Origin: Pannonibacter carbonis
Lineage (GTDB): Bacteria > Pseudomonadota > Alphaproteobacteria > Rhizobiales > Stappiaceae
Reading direction: 5' to 3'
Length of the DNA stretch: 44,585 nucleotides
Assembly: GCF_003012935.1 (NCBI RefSeq)
Contig: NZ_PUDR01000023.1
Span: forward strand, 1-44,585
Positions within the stretch are counted from its first letter, which is position 1; each line of letters starts with the position of its first letter. This document shows positions 25,767 through 35,275 of this stretch, in pieces. Below the pieces are notes generated by a model. It had not been told where the DNA came from and made no database searches. It saw only the letters and a list, made by a program, of their open reading frames with translations. The position numbers were made by a program, and so were the translations under genes.

Positions 25767-26093
25767 TCAGGCGGACTGTTGCTCGATGTCTTCAAACAGC
25801 AGCTCGAACACCACCGGCTCATAGTAGCGCAGGATATGGTAAACGAATTCCTTGCGCTTCATGCCGAGGGCATCGGCCCACTTGGCAAAACGGCCGGCCG
25901 GGATGCGGCCACGGCCGTTCTCGATCTGCGACACGAAGGAATAGTAGTCCACGCCAACCAGTTCGGCGAGTTCGGTCTGCGACAGGCCACGCGCTTCGCG
26001 CATCGACTTCAGCCATTCGCCAGCCGCCTTGCGCAGCTGAACGGCATTATGCTCCTGATCGATAAGAGCCTGGGAACCAACGGTCTTGACCAT
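25767..26093 (-). CDS. XRE-family transcriptional regulator
   Basis: A 108-residue DNA-binding protein. A Cro/C1-type helix-turn-helix covers about 20-82 (WLKSMREARGLSQTELAELV, then DYYSFVSQIENGRGRIPAGR). The end (83-108, EFVYHILRYYEPVVFELLFE) is hydrophobic and acidic, likely for dimerisation. It lies upstream of the unknown 496-residue gene, which it may control along with itself. A 10-bp perfect palindrome about 130 nt before its start is the only candidate operator I see. Confidence 0.88.
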   Translation of the reverse strand: MVKTVGSQALIDQEHNAVQLRKAAGEWLKSMREARGLSQTELAELVGVDYYSFVSQIENGRGRIPAGRFAKWADALGMKRKEFVYHILRYYEPVVFELLFEDIEQQSA

Positions 26094-26225
26094 AACTGGA
26101 TCCGTTCCTGTTTGCTCTGGACCCCGCCGTTCGCGACCGGCTGCCCTGGAGGAGGGCAGTCACGGGGAACTGGCGGCGCCCGAAGCGGGTTGAGACGCGA
26201 GGGAAATGTTCCCTCGCAGCTAAAT

Positions 26226-26235
26226 AGTAATTACT
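26226..26235. promoter_or_regulatory. Short palindrome upstream of XRE regulator
   Basis: AGTAATTACT is a perfect 10-bp palindrome in an AT-rich patch (26220-26243) of the otherwise GC-rich 265-nt gap between the FkbM methyltransferase and the XRE gene. It could be an autoregulatory operator. No clear -35/-10 pair surrounds it. Confidence 0.3.
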
Positions 26236-26358
26236 CAACATACGGGCGAATCGACGTCAGCGCAATGGCAAGGACGGCCGTTGTCGTCAAATTGCCGCAA
26301 TCAGGGACATGCGGATCTGATCACCTTGCCGTGAGGGCAGGGCGCTCGCCGGGTTTCG

Positions 26359-27240
26359 TCAGCCGGCCTGCCGGGTGTTGACGGCAAAGATCTCGCCATC
26401 GGCGACTGTCATGCCCTCGATGGTCGGGATCGACCGGTTGAACACGAACTGGCACGGGTTGGCGAAGCGGATGTCCCAGCCCCACTTGTGCAGCAGCTCC
26501 AGCAACTGGCCGTCGATCAGGCGCGAATGGGTGCCGATGAACAGGTACTTCACCTTCTCGTTCATCAGGTCGCCCGCGCGGGACAGGATCTCGTATTCGG
26601 CGCCCTGCACATCGACATGCATGTAGTCGATGGTCCGCTCGCCCTTCAGCAGGCTTTCCAGCGCATAGGCGCGGATTTCCGTCGTCTCGTAGGCCATGCC
26701 ACGATAGTCGGTGCTGTGGCTCGTCTCGCTGACGCGTCCACCGAAATCGACGGCGACGATGTTCTTGGGGAAATTCAGCGTCGTGTCGGTGTGCCAGACC
26801 GCGCCCTCATAGGTCGCGATGCTCACCCCGTCCTGACCGGCGAGGCCGTTATAGGCCAGATGCGCCTGCATCAGCTTGTATTTCTCGCTGTCGGCCTCGA
26901 CGGCGATCAGGCGGATGTCCTTGATGCCGAGACGCTTGCCGACGACGCCGGCCGCCGACACCCACGGGCCCCAGCCCGCGCCGAACTCGGCGACGGTCAG
27001 GCTCGGCTGTGCCTTGCAGGCATCGATGGCGGTCAGCAGCGCCTGGTATTCGGCGGCGCCGGCAAACACGCTGTCGCCATGCAGCGGGATATCGTCATAG
27101 ACCTTGCCAGACAGGGCCGGGCCCTGCGGCAGGATGCTGGCCGCGGTCGAGACGCCAAGGAAGTTGACGAAACGGCCATCCACAGCACGAAGGGCCTCTG
27201 CGGGAGCGCGATAGGTGCGGAAAAGCTCTTCAAGCGACAT
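26359..27240 (-). CDS. FkbM-family methyltransferase
   Basis: A 293-residue predicted SAM-dependent methyltransferase. The SAM-binding loop is VAEFGAGWGPWVSAAG (about 104-119), followed by the acidic residue in AVEADSEKYKLM. The FkbM-type signature appears as DYMHVDVQGAEYEIL, with the later TPIEG-like PTIEGM region near the C terminus. FkbM proteins methylate sugar or polyketide hydroxyls. Neighbours give no biosynthetic cluster, so the substrate is unknown. The start MSLEELFRTY at 27240 was chosen over 33 extra upstream residues of poor composition. Confidence 0.82.
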   Translation of the reverse strand: MSLEELFRTYRAPAEALRAVDGRFVNFLGVSTAASILPQGPALSGKVYDDIPLHGDSVFAGAAEYQALLTAIDACKAQPSLTVAEFGAGWGPWVSAAGVVGKRLGIKDIRLIAVEADSEKYKLMQAHLAYNGLAGQDGVSIATYEGAVWHTDTTLNFPKNIVAVDFGGRVSETSHSTDYRGMAYETTEIRAYALESLLKGERTIDYMHVDVQGAEYEILSRAGDLMNEKVKYLFIGTHSRLIDGQLLELLHKWGWDIRFANPCQFVFNRSIPTIEGMTVADGEIFAVNTRQAG

Positions 27241-27373
27241 GCGGTGCGTCCGATCCGTCGTGGTGGTCTGATCGTCCCTGCGGGACAGCGGCAACCTCTT
27301 AGACCGGAATGCCGGATGGTTCAACTCAGCCCCACCCATGCGGGCGCAGCCTTACCGGTGGGCGTCGGGCCTG

Positions 27374-28018
27374 TCACAGCCCGGGCAATCCGTCTTGCGC
27401 CGCCTGGCCTTGGGCCGGGCCAACCGGTGCACGCGGCGCGATCAGGCCAAGGATCAGCTCGGCGACGCGGCGCAACTGGTCCATGTCCGGCGCACGCTCG
27501 GGCGTCGCGGCAGCCAGTCGCAGGAAGCCAAGCGCCAGCGCGATGCGGGCGTCCATCTCGGCTTCAAAGGGCGTTGCAATCAGGATCTGGCGCAGGGTCA
27601 GCCGCAGCCGTGCCTCGTGCTCAAGGGCAACAGTCCGCAAGGCTGCATGATCACCGCTGGCGGCCAGGGCGATGCTGTAGGCCCGGCCCAGCGGTGAGCC
27701 CGCCAGAGGGGCAAGGCTGGTGGCCAGGCACCGGGTCAGGTCCTCGGCCGTGGCGCCATGGCCGCTGCCCCGCAGCACCGAGGCGCCGGGAAGGGCGGCC
27801 AGGGCTGCGTCCAGCGCGCCGGCCAGCACAGCGGACTTTACGCCCCAACGCCGGGCGAGCGCCTGCTGGCTGGTGCCGGCGGCCCGGGCAATCCGCGCCA
27901 GCGAGGCCCTGTCCGGGCCAAGGCTCGCCAGCTCCTCGAGTGTTGCGGTCACGATGCGGGCGGTCAATGCGCTCTGGCGGGGCCGTCCCCGGGCGGGTTC
28001 TGTCTCGATTACGGTCAT
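27374..28018 (-). CDS. TetR-family transcriptional regulator
   Basis: A 214-residue regulator. The N-terminal helix-turn-helix lies at about 18-62 (ARIVTATLEELASLGPDRAS, ARIARAAGTSQQALARRWGV). A variable helical ligand domain follows, rich in alanine and leucine. It diverges from gatC across a 147-nt gap. The ligand and targets are unknown. The C terminus is proline/alanine/glutamine-rich. The ATG at 28018 is in the expected place just before the basic RGRPRQS segment typical of TetR N termini. Confidence 0.85.
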   Translation of the reverse strand: MTVIETEPARGRPRQSALTARIVTATLEELASLGPDRASLARIARAAGTSQQALARRWGVKSAVLAGALDAALAALPGASVLRGSGHGATAEDLTRCLATSLAPLAGSPLGRAYSIALAASGDHAALRTVALEHEARLRLTLRQILIATPFEAEMDARIALALGFLRLAAATPERAPDMDQLRRVAELILGLIAPRAPVGPAQGQAAQDGLPGL

Positions 28019-28165
28019 GCCTGATACCGTAAATAGGGTTCTGCCGCCGCGCAACCCTGTGCGGCCGCTTGTGTTTTGCCCGGAAGGCCGCCAATAACAG
28101 CGCCAAGGCATTGTCGCGATGCCATGGATCCCGGCTGGAAACGGCTCAAATTTCAGGAACTTGTC

Positions 28166-28453
28166 ATGTCCGTAGACATTCAGACAGTGAAGCGGGTGGC
28201 GCGTCTGGCGCGCATCAAGGTCGACGAGGCGAGTGCTGCCCGCATGACCGGCGAACTCAACGCCATCCTCGGCTTCGTCGAGCAGCTGGATGAGGTCAAC
28301 ATCGACGGCGTCGAGCCGCTGACCTCTGTCGTCGCCCAGACCATGAAGAAGCGCGCGGATGGCGTCACCGATGGCGGCTATCCGGACAAGGTCGTCGCCA
28401 ACGCGCCGGTCACCGAGGACAACTTCTTCGTTGTCCCGAAAGTTGTCGAATAA
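28166..28453 (+). CDS. gatC: Glutamyl-tRNA(Gln)/Asp-tRNA(Asn) amidotransferase subunit C
   Basis: A 95-residue small subunit of the GatCAB amidotransferase, which corrects mischarged Glu-tRNA(Gln) or Asp-tRNA(Asn). It starts [20 protein letters not shown] and has the family [21 protein letters not shown] and [12 protein letters not shown] end. GatC wraps around GatA and links it to GatB. It lies 18 nt before gatA. gatB is 12 kb away, so subunits are made from two loci. Confidence 0.95.
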   Translation: MSVDIQTVKRVARLARIKVDEASAARMTGELNAILGFVEQLDEVNIDGVEPLTSVVAQTMKKRADGVTDGGYPDKVVANAPVTEDNFFVVPKVVE

Positions 28454-28471
28454 GCGGGCGAGGACCGAACC

Positions 28472-29944
28472 ATGACCGATCTGACCAACCTGACCCTCGC
28501 CGAGGCCCGCGACGGCCTCAAGGCTAAGTCCTTTTCCTCGGCCGAGCTGACCGAGGCTTTCCTCGGCGCCATCGAGGCCGCCAATCCGAAGATCAACGCC
28601 TATGTGGCAGTGACCGGCGACCAGGCCCGCGACATGGCCATGGCCTCCGACGCGCGCCTTGCCAAGGGCGAGGGCGGCGCACTCGAAGGTCTGCCGCTGG
28701 GCATCAAGGATCTGTTCGCCACCAAGGGCGTGCACACCCAGGCCTGCAGCCACATCCTCGACGGCTTCAAGCCCGAGTACGAATCGACCGTCACCTCCAA
28801 CCTGTGGGCCGATGGCGCCGTCATGCTCGGCAAGCTGAACATGGACGAATTCGCCATGGGCTCGTCGAACGAGACGTCCTACTATGGCAACGTGGTCAAC
28901 CCGTGGCGCAAGACCGGGTCTGACCAGGCGCTGGTTCCCGGCGGCTCCTCGGGTGGCTCGGCTGCCGCTGTTGCCGCCAGCCTCTGCCTTGGGGCCACCG
29001 CCACCGACACCGGTGGTTCGATCCGCCAGCCGGCCGCGCTGACCGGCACCGTCGGCATCAAGCCGACCTACGGCCGCTGCTCGCGCTGGGGCGTTGTCGC
29101 CTTCGCCTCGTCGCTCGACCAGGCCGGCCCGATCGCCAAGACGGTGCGCGACTGCGCCATCCTCCTGAAGTCCATGGCCTCCGTCGATGCCAAGGACACT
29201 ACCTCGGTTGACCTGCCGGTGCCGGACTACGAAGCCGCGCTCGGCAAGTCCGTGAAGGGCCTGCGCATCGGCATTCCGGCCGAATACCGTGTTGATGGCA
29301 TGCCGGCCGAGATCGAGGCGTTGTGGCAGCAGGGCATTGCCTGGCTGAAGGACGCCGGCGCCGAGATCGTCAACATCTCGCTGCCGCACACCAAATACGC
29401 GCTGCCTGCCTATTACATCGTTGCCCCGGCCGAGGCGTCCTCGAACCTCGCCCGTTACGACGGCGTTCGCTACGGCCTGCGCGTGCCGGGCAATGACATC
29501 GTCGACATGTACGAGAACACCCGCGCTGCCGGCTTTGGGCAGGAAGTGCAGCGCCGCATTCTCATCGGCACCTACGTGTTGTCGGCAGGGTATTACGACG
29601 CCTACTACCTCAAGGCCCAGAAGGTCCGCACCCTGATCAAGCGCGACTTCGACCTTGCCTTCGAAGCGGGCGTCGATGCGATCCTGACGCCGGCAACCCC
29701 GGACGCGGCCTTTGCGCCGGGCGAGATCACCGATCCGGTCGCCATGTACCTCAACGACATCTTCACGGTGACGGTGAACATGGCCGGCCTGCCGGGCCTG
29801 TCGGTTCCCGCTGGCCTGTCGGCCTCCGGTCTTCCGCTCGGCCTGCAGCTGATCGGGCGTCCCTTTGACGAGGAGACGCTGTTCCAGGTCGCCGAGGTGA
29901 TCGAGAAGGCTGCCGGCCGCTTCACCGCCAGCCGCTGGTGGTAA
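28472..29944 (+). CDS. gatA: Glutamyl-tRNA(Gln)/Asp-tRNA(Asn) amidotransferase subunit A
   Basis: A 490-residue amidase-signature enzyme that releases ammonia from glutamine for tRNA amidation. The Ser-cisSer-Lys triad is visible as Lys79 ([10 protein letters not shown]), Ser159 (PGGSSGGSA) and Ser183 ([11 protein letters not shown]). Length and ends fit the family. It forms an operon with gatC; the flavoprotein gene starts 30 nt downstream and may be cotranscribed. Confidence 0.97.
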   Translation: MTDLTNLTLAEARDGLKAKSFSSAELTEAFLGAIEAANPKINAYVAVTGDQARDMAMASDARLAKGEGGALEGLPLGIKDLFATKGVHTQACSHILDGFKPEYESTVTSNLWADGAVMLGKLNMDEFAMGSSNETSYYGNVVNPWRKTGSDQALVPGGSSGGSAAAVAASLCLGATATDTGGSIRQPAALTGTVGIKPTYGRCSRWGVVAFASSLDQAGPIAKTVRDCAILLKSMASVDAKDTTSVDLPVPDYEAALGKSVKGLRIGIPAEYRVDGMPAEIEALWQQGIAWLKDAGAEIVNISLPHTKYALPAYYIVAPAEASSNLARYDGVRYGLRVPGNDIVDMYENTRAAGFGQEVQRRILIGTYVLSAGYYDAYYLKAQKVRTLIKRDFDLAFEAGVDAILTPATPDAAFAPGEITDPVAMYLNDIFTVTVNMAGLPGLSVPAGLSASGLPLGLQLIGRPFDEETLFQVAEVIEKAAGRFTASRWW

Positions 29945-29974
29945 CAGGACGGCTGGAAGGCGAGATCCCGGTCC

Positions 29975-31072
29975 ATGATCGATATTGAGACTGTCGTCAT
30001 TGGTGCCGGGGTTGTCGGACTTGCGGTTGCCCGGGCTCTGGCGCTTTCGGGAGATGAGGTGATGGTGCTGGAGCGCCATGGCCTCATCGGCTCGGAAACC
30101 AGCGCCCGCAATTCCGAGGTCATCCACGCGGGGATCTACTACCCGAAGGACAGCCTGAAAGCGCGGCTCTGCGTTTCAGGCCGCGACCTGCTCTACGCCT
30201 ATGCCGCCGAGCGCGGTGTTGGCCATCGCCGCATTGGCAAGCTGATCGTCGCGGCGGATGCGGCCCAGGCGGAGCGACTTCAGGCGATTGCCCAGGCCGC
30301 TGCGGCGAATGGCGTCACCGATCTGCAACGGCTTGACCGCCAGGCGGCGTTGGCGCTTGAGCCGGAACTCGATTGCGTCGCGGCGCTGCATTCCCCCTCG
30401 ACCGGCATCATCGACAGCCATGGCCTGATGCTGGCGCTGCAGGGGGATCTGGAGGCCGCCGGTGGCCAGGTCGTGCTCAACACTGCTGTCACCGCTGTTG
30501 AGCCGATATCCGGCGGCTATGCAGTCGAGATCGCCGGGGAGGGCGGCTACCGTCTGAACTGCCGTCGTCTTGTCTTGTCAGCAGGCCTCGGCACAGCGCC
30601 GCTTGTGGCGGGCCTGGCCGGCTACCCTCAGCCCCGTTTCGGCCTTGCGAAAGGCAGCTACTTCCGCCTGTCAGGCCGGGCGCCATTCTCCCGTCTGATC
30701 TATCCGGTTCCCGAACCCGGTGGCCTCGGCATCCATCTGACGCTGGATCTGGGCGGCCAGGCCAAGTTCGGTCCGGATGTGGAGTGGATCGAGACGGAGG
30801 ACTACCGGGTCGATCCGGAGCGGGCCGCCCGCTTTGCCGCCTCGATCCGGCGCTATTGGCCAGCCCTGCCGGATGACGCGCTCCTGCCGGACTACGCCGG
30901 TATCCGGCCAAAGCTTGGAGGGCCGCATGACCCGCCTGCGGATTTCCGCATCGATGGTCCGAGCGTGCACGGGCATTGCGGGCTTGTTGTCATGATGGGC
31001 ATTGAGTCGCCCGGGCTGACCTCGGCGCTGGCGCTGGCGAATGAAGGTGTTGCCCGGATTAACGAAGTTTAA
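29975..31072 (+). CDS. L-2-hydroxyglutarate dehydrogenase-like flavoprotein
   Basis: A 365-residue FAD-dependent oxidoreductase of the DAO superfamily. The FAD loop is [17 protein letters not shown] (about 6-22). Segments [17 protein letters not shown] and [10 protein letters not shown] match L-2-hydroxyglutarate dehydrogenase/LhgO proteins, as does [10 protein letters not shown] near the C terminus. The likely reaction is oxidation of L-2-hydroxyglutarate to 2-oxoglutarate with electrons to quinone. A related hydroxyacid or amino acid substrate cannot be excluded. It follows gatA by 30 nt with no terminator between. Confidence 0.85.
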   Translation: MIDIETVVIGAGVVGLAVARALALSGDEVMVLERHGLIGSETSARNSEVIHAGIYYPKDSLKARLCVSGRDLLYAYAAERGVGHRRIGKLIVAADAAQAERLQAIAQAAAANGVTDLQRLDRQAALALEPELDCVAALHSPSTGIIDSHGLMLALQGDLEAAGGQVVLNTAVTAVEPISGGYAVEIAGEGGYRLNCRRLVLSAGLGTAPLVAGLAGYPQPRFGLAKGSYFRLSGRAPFSRLIYPVPEPGGLGIHLTLDLGGQAKFGPDVEWIETEDYRVDPERAARFAASIRRYWPALPDDALLPDYAGIRPKLGGPHDPPADFRIDGPSVHGHCGLVVMMGIESPGLTSALALANEGVARINEV

Positions 31073-31338
31073 CCAACGCGCATCTTTTGTCCCCGAATTC
31101 CTGCCTCAATTGCCGCCTAAGCAAACAGGATCAAGTTGCGATGAGGCGGCTTGTTAACGGGTTGATGGCATGATTGTCATCATGCGACAAAAATAATGAG
31201 GCTCGACGTGCCGCGTTGCAGCATTTCGATGGACGAGAGGCCTAAGTCCCTCATATTATTGCCGCATAGCCGTGCAGTCGAAAGAACGCGCAAGGCCTCC
31301 CAACATCGCTGGTGTACCACCTCCTTCGGGCAGACAAC
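31073..31338. other. Leader/promoter gap before opgG
   Basis: A 266-nt gap. It holds the perfect inverted repeat ATGAT-TGTC-ATCAT (31170-31183). It also has a longer-range pairing of GCCGCCT (31112-31118) with AGGCGGC (31144-31150), and of AATAATGAGG (about 31192-31201) with CCTCATATTATT (about 31249-31260). A structured 5' leader or operator is possible. No clean promoter hexamers were found. Confidence 0.4.
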
Positions 31339-32922
31339 GTGATCGACCGACGCAAGTTTCTTGTGAGCAGCTCCCTGTGTCTGGGCGCCCTGTCGGGTGC
31401 CATGCCGCTTCTTGCCGGTTCGGCGAAGGCGCAACAGCCACCGGCAGCGCCTTCTGCAGCCCCGGCCTTTTCCTTCGACGACATGGTCGAGCGGATGCGG
31501 CAATCCGCGCGGCAGGGGCATCAGGAGATTGTGATCGGCCTTCCCGACCAGTTCGCTCAGCTTGACTATGACCAGCACCGCGCCATCCGCTTCCGGTCAG
31601 ATCGGGCGATCTGGCGCAATGACGATCTCGGCTATGAGGTGCAGGCCTTCCATCCGGGCGGGCTCTACACCAAGCCGGTGCAGATCTTCGAGATCGACGG
31701 CCCGGTGCTGCGCGAGATGCATTTCACCGGCGCGGACTTCGAATACCGTGAGCCGCTGGTCGCTGCCGACTATGAGGGCGTCGATCTGCCGGGCGTTGCC
31801 GGGTTCCGCATGCACTATCCGGTCAATCGTCCCGATTACCGCGACGAGCTGATTGCCTTCCTCGGCTCAAGCTACTTCCGTGCTTTGGGCAAGGGCTCCG
31901 TCTACGGCCTGTCCGCGCGGGGCCTTGCCATCGATACGGCGGCCGGTCGCCCCGAGGAGTTCCCGCGCTTCTCCCGCTTCTTCATCGAGCGTCCCCAACC
32001 CGGCCAGAATGTCATCCGCATCTATGCCGAGATGGAGAGCGAGCGCGTCACCGGCGTCTATTCCTTCCGCGTGACGCCGGGCATCAACACCGAGGTCGAG
32101 GTCGACGCACGCATTTTCCTGCGCGACAGCGTCGAGCGCCTTGGCATCGCGCCGCTGACCTCGATGTATCTCTACGGCGAGAACGACAAACTCGGCTTCG
32201 ATGACTATCGCCCCGAGGTGCACGACAGCGACGGTCTCCTGATCCTGCAGCAGTCCGGCGAGCGCCAGTGGCGCCCTCTGGTCAATCCGCGCAACCTGGC
32301 CCTGTCCTTCTTCACGGCAGAAAACCCCAAGGGTTTTGGCATGTTGCAACGGGATCGTGATTTCGCCAGCTACCAGGACATGGAGGCGCATTACGAGCGC
32401 CGTCCCTCGCTCTGGATCGAGCCGCTGGATGATTGGGGACGCGGCCACATCATGTTGGCGGAAATCCCTTCGCAGAAGGAAATCCACGACAACATCGTCG
32501 CCTTCTGGATCCCGGACACCCGCGCCGAAGCCGGCTCGGAGTACCGGTTCCGCTATCGCATGTACTGGGGCCGCGAGCCTGAGCCGGGAACGGACCTGGC
32601 GCAGGTGCTGCATACGCGCGCCGGACACGGCGGCACGGCCGCCTCCGACTATGACAAGGCCTTGCGCAAGTTCGTGGTCGAGTTCAAGGGCGGGCCGCTG
32701 ACCGGCGTTGGCTCGGATGCGGCGCTGGAGCCGCGCCTTTGGGTGCAGAATGCCAGCGTGCAGAACCCCGTCCTGCAGCAAATTGAAAATGGAGCCTGGC
32801 GCTATATCTTCGACCTGTTGCGCGAAGATGCCGGCCGTCCCTCCGAAATGACCTTGTCTCTGGCCCTCAACGGCAAGCCGGTGACCGAGACCTGGATGTA
32901 TCAATGGAACCAAACGGTATGA
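31339..32922 (+). CDS. opgG: Periplasmic glucan biosynthesis protein OpgG/MdoG
   Basis: A protein of about 527 residues, the periplasmic partner in osmoregulated periplasmic glucan synthesis. The N terminus has a Tat-type signal (DRRKFLVSSSLCLGALSGAM), with cleavage likely at AKAQQ. Family segments include FSFDDMVERMR, YEVQAFHPGGLYTKPV, SSYFRALGKGSVYGLSARGLAIDT and the later YLYGENDKLGFDDYRPEVHDSDGL. No ATG is available: a GTG at 31339 gives a good Tat n-region, and another GTG nine codons upstream is possible. opgH follows after one small gene. Confidence 0.92.
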   Translation: MIDRRKFLVSSSLCLGALSGAMPLLAGSAKAQQPPAAPSAAPAFSFDDMVERMRQSARQGHQEIVIGLPDQFAQLDYDQHRAIRFRSDRAIWRNDDLGYEVQAFHPGGLYTKPVQIFEIDGPVLREMHFTGADFEYREPLVAADYEGVDLPGVAGFRMHYPVNRPDYRDELIAFLGSSYFRALGKGSVYGLSARGLAIDTAAGRPEEFPRFSRFFIERPQPGQNVIRIYAEMESERVTGVYSFRVTPGINTEVEVDARIFLRDSVERLGIAPLTSMYLYGENDKLGFDDYRPEVHDSDGLLILQQSGERQWRPLVNPRNLALSFFTAENPKGFGMLQRDRDFASYQDMEAHYERRPSLWIEPLDDWGRGHIMLAEIPSQKEIHDNIVAFWIPDTRAEAGSEYRFRYRMYWGREPEPGTDLAQVLHTRAGHGGTAASDYDKALRKFVVEFKGGPLTGVGSDAALEPRLWVQNASVQNPVLQQIENGAWRYIFDLLREDAGRPSEMTLSLALNGKPVTETWMYQWNQTV

Positions 32923-32954
32923 GTGCAGTTGTTCTGAGAGACCAGGAGGCTCTG

Positions 32955-33299
32955 ATGGACGATATGGCCTGTGTTGCATCGCCCGCCGATCCGCTGACTG
33001 CGAGCATTGCGCTGGTGCGGGAGCGGTTCGGCCGGCCTGACCTCGACGATGCGACGCTGATGGGCGCCCTGGCCTCGGCCATGGTCCACATCGGGGTGGC
33101 CGGGTCTGTCGAGGACCTCCTGTCGGGCGGCGATGCGGCCCTGATCGCCGAGGTTGCTGCCTGTGCACCGCTGCCGCAGCCGCGCGTCGGCCTTGCCATG
33201 CCGGAGCATGACCTGCAGGGGCGGATGGATCTGTCCGTGTCGAGCTTCCGGGCTTTCCTGCGCGGGCTGATCGGTCCGCGCTCGTCTGTCGGAGGCTGA
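32955..33299 (+). CDS. Small unknown protein between opgG and opgH
   Basis: A 114-residue protein with no family I recognise. It starts at an ATG five bases after a strong AGGAGG. A longer start at 32919 overlaps the opgG stop (ATGA) and would add 12 residues. The sequence is mildly acidic, with no signal peptide or membrane segment. It has a helical middle (SIALVRERFGRPDLDDATLM) and a C-terminal FRAFLRGLIG. It ends 1 nt before the opgH start, so all three genes are cotranscribed and a role in glucan synthesis is likely. Confidence 0.75.
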   Translation: MDDMACVASPADPLTASIALVRERFGRPDLDDATLMGALASAMVHIGVAGSVEDLLSGGDAALIAEVAACAPLPQPRVGLAMPEHDLQGRMDLSVSSFRAFLRGLIGPRSSVGG

Positions 33300-33300
33300 C

Positions 33301-35079
33301 ATGATCGGAACCGGGGAGGGCCGCTTCGCGGTCGCCGTCCGGCGGATCGGTGCCATCGTGCTGGCGGCGACCATGACGGTTGCCGCCGCTTCCATGTTTG
33401 GCACCGTGGTCCAGTCCGATGGCTTTGACTGGGTCGATATCCTGCGCGTCAGCCTCATCGTGCTGACAGCCTTCTGGCTTGCCTGGGGCGCCTGTACCGC
33501 CATTCTTGGCGTGCTGTTCAATCCGCCGCCGGTCGCAACGCTCAACGGCCGCCCGACCCAGCGCACCGCCATCCTCGTTCCGGTCTACAACGAAGACACC
33601 GGTCCCGTCTTTGCCCGGATCGCGGCCATGTACCGCTCGATCGAGCAGGCCGGCTACGGCGACCTCTTCGACTTCCATGTCCTGTCCGACAGCACGCGCG
33701 CTGCCAGCGTCGCGGCGGAGGAGGAGGCCTATCGCGCCGCGCTGATCCAGCTCAAGGCCGGCGGCCGGCTCTATTACCGCAACCGCACCCAGAACATTGG
33801 CCGCAAGGCCGGCAATATCGCCGATTTCATCCGCACCTCTGGCGGGGCCTACGAGTTCATGCTCGTGCTTGACGCCGACAGCCTGATGCGCGGCGACACG
33901 ATCATTGAAATGGTGCGCCGGATGGAGGCCGATCCGAAGCTCGGTCTGCTGCAGTCGCTGCCGCAGGTGATCGGCCTCAACACCCTGTTCGGCCGTGTGC
34001 TGCAGTTCTCCGCTGCGTTCTACTCGCCCGTCTTCACACGCGGCGTTGCTGCCCTCCAGGGCACGGAAGGCCCGTTCTGGGGCCACAACGCGCTCATCCG
34101 CGTCCGCGCCTTCGCCGAGTCCTGTGGCATGGCCTCCCTGTCGGGCAAGCCGCCCTTTGGCGGGCATATTCTCAGCCATGACACGGTCGAGGCAGCGCTG
34201 CTGGCGCGCGACAACTGGACCGTTCGTGTCGATCCTGATCTCGGCCATTCCTTTGAGGAAGCCCCGGCCAATGTGGTCGCCTATGCCAAGCGCGACCGGC
34301 GCTGGTGCCAGGGCAATTTGCAGCATGCCCGGCTGATCACGGCGCCGCGCTTTAGGATGTGGAGCCGGATCTCCATCGTCCAGGGCATCTTCGCCTATCT
34401 GTCCTCGCCGATCTGGCTCGCCTTCATCGTCGCCTCGCTCGCCGCGCCCCATTTCGCGCCGCCACCGGTCTATTTCGATGCGCGGTCGCCGTTCCCGGTG
34501 TTCCCGCATCCGGAAACCACCACGGCGCTGGCGCTGCTCTTCGGTGTCGTCGCTCTCCTGATCCTGCCCAAGGCGATCCTGCTCGTCCGGGCGCTGATCC
34601 GGGGGGAGGCGAAATATTTCGGCGGTCCGGTCATGGTGACGCTGAGCGCCGTCCTTGAGCTGGTCATCACCTCGCTGCTGGCGCCGATCCACATGATGTT
34701 CCAGAGCCGGTCGGTGATGCAGATCATGTTCGGCGGGGATTCCGGCTGGCCGGCGGCTGACCGGGCCGATGGCTCGCTGTCCTTCGGCTCCAGCTTCAAG
34801 GCCACCTGGTGGATGAGCGCAGGCGGCATGGCGGCCCTGGGCTTTGCCATCGAGTACACGCCGGACCTGCAATACTGGCTGATGCCGATTGCCGTGCCGC
34901 TGATCATCGCGCCGCTCTTGGTATTCTTCACCTCGTCCGTCGCCGTTGGCCGTGCCTTCCGCGCCATGGGCCTGTTCCTGACCCCTTACGAGCTGCAGCC
35001 GGACGAGGTCATCCTCGAAATGCGCCGCCAGCTCGGCGAGGTCGAGCGCGCACCTGAGGAAACCGCCAAGGCCGCTTGA
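33301..35079 (+). CDS. opgH: Glucan glucosyltransferase OpgH/MdoH
   Basis: A 592-residue inner-membrane family 2 glycosyltransferase that polymerises glucose from UDP-glucose into periplasmic glucans. Two membrane segments (about 15-35 and 48-72) precede the catalytic domain. Catalytic features are the aspartate in VLSDSTR, the DAD of VLDADSLM (191-193), SHDTVEA (Asp294) and RDRRWCQGN (331-339). Further membrane segments follow from about 355, 415 and 445 to 560. It is shorter than the 840-residue E. coli OpgH, lacking a long N-terminal cytoplasmic region. A palindromic repeat lies after the stop. Confidence 0.94.
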   Translation: MIGTGEGRFAVAVRRIGAIVLAATMTVAAASMFGTVVQSDGFDWVDILRVSLIVLTAFWLAWGACTAILGVLFNPPPVATLNGRPTQRTAILVPVYNEDTGPVFARIAAMYRSIEQAGYGDLFDFHVLSDSTRAASVAAEEEAYRAALIQLKAGGRLYYRNRTQNIGRKAGNIADFIRTSGGAYEFMLVLDADSLMRGDTIIEMVRRMEADPKLGLLQSLPQVIGLNTLFGRVLQFSAAFYSPVFTRGVAALQGTEGPFWGHNALIRVRAFAESCGMASLSGKPPFGGHILSHDTVEAALLARDNWTVRVDPDLGHSFEEAPANVVAYAKRDRRWCQGNLQHARLITAPRFRMWSRISIVQGIFAYLSSPIWLAFIVASLAAPHFAPPPVYFDARSPFPVFPHPETTTALALLFGVVALLILPKAILLVRALIRGEAKYFGGPVMVTLSAVLELVITSLLAPIHMMFQSRSVMQIMFGGDSGWPAADRADGSLSFGSSFKATWWMSAGGMAALGFAIEYTPDLQYWLMPIAVPLIIAPLLVFFTSSVAVGRAFRAMGLFLTPYELQPDEVILEMRRQLGEVERAPEETAKAA

Positions 35080-35118
35080 GAACCGCTGCGGCCTCTGACG
35101 GCTAAAACGCCTGCCTTC

Positions 35119-35246
35119 GTCATCCCGGACGCAGCGAAGCGGAGATCCGGGACCGGAGAGCCTAGGTCTCTCCGATATTCACTTATTGAAACATCGATGC
35201 CTCGACTCTCCGGTCCCGGCTCGGCGCTACGCTTGGCCGGGATGAC
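35119..35246. repeat. Interspersed palindromic element (GTCATCCCGG type)
   Basis: The ends GTCATCCCGG (35119-35128) and CCGGGATGAC (35237-35246) are inverted. Inner arms GGACCGGAGAG (35150-35160) and CTCTCCGGTCC (35206-35216) pair as well, around an AT-rich centre. GTCATCCCGGACGCAGCGAA-type elements are common repeats in alphaproteobacterial intergenic DNA. It sits just after opgH, where it may also protect or end the transcript. Confidence 0.85.
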
Positions 35247-35275
35247 TGCGGAGAAGTCGAGGTTTGTCATCAAGC

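Noticed and set aside
27374-30127. A 917-codon minus-strand frame across gatA, gatC and the TetR gene
   Set aside because: Only its last 214 codons (the TetR gene) are protein-like. The rest is antisense to gatC and gatA.
31867-34872. A 1001-codon open frame antisense to opgG and opgH
   Set aside because: It mirrors strongly biased codon use of two well-recognised genes and has no domain. Long antisense frames are expected at this GC content.
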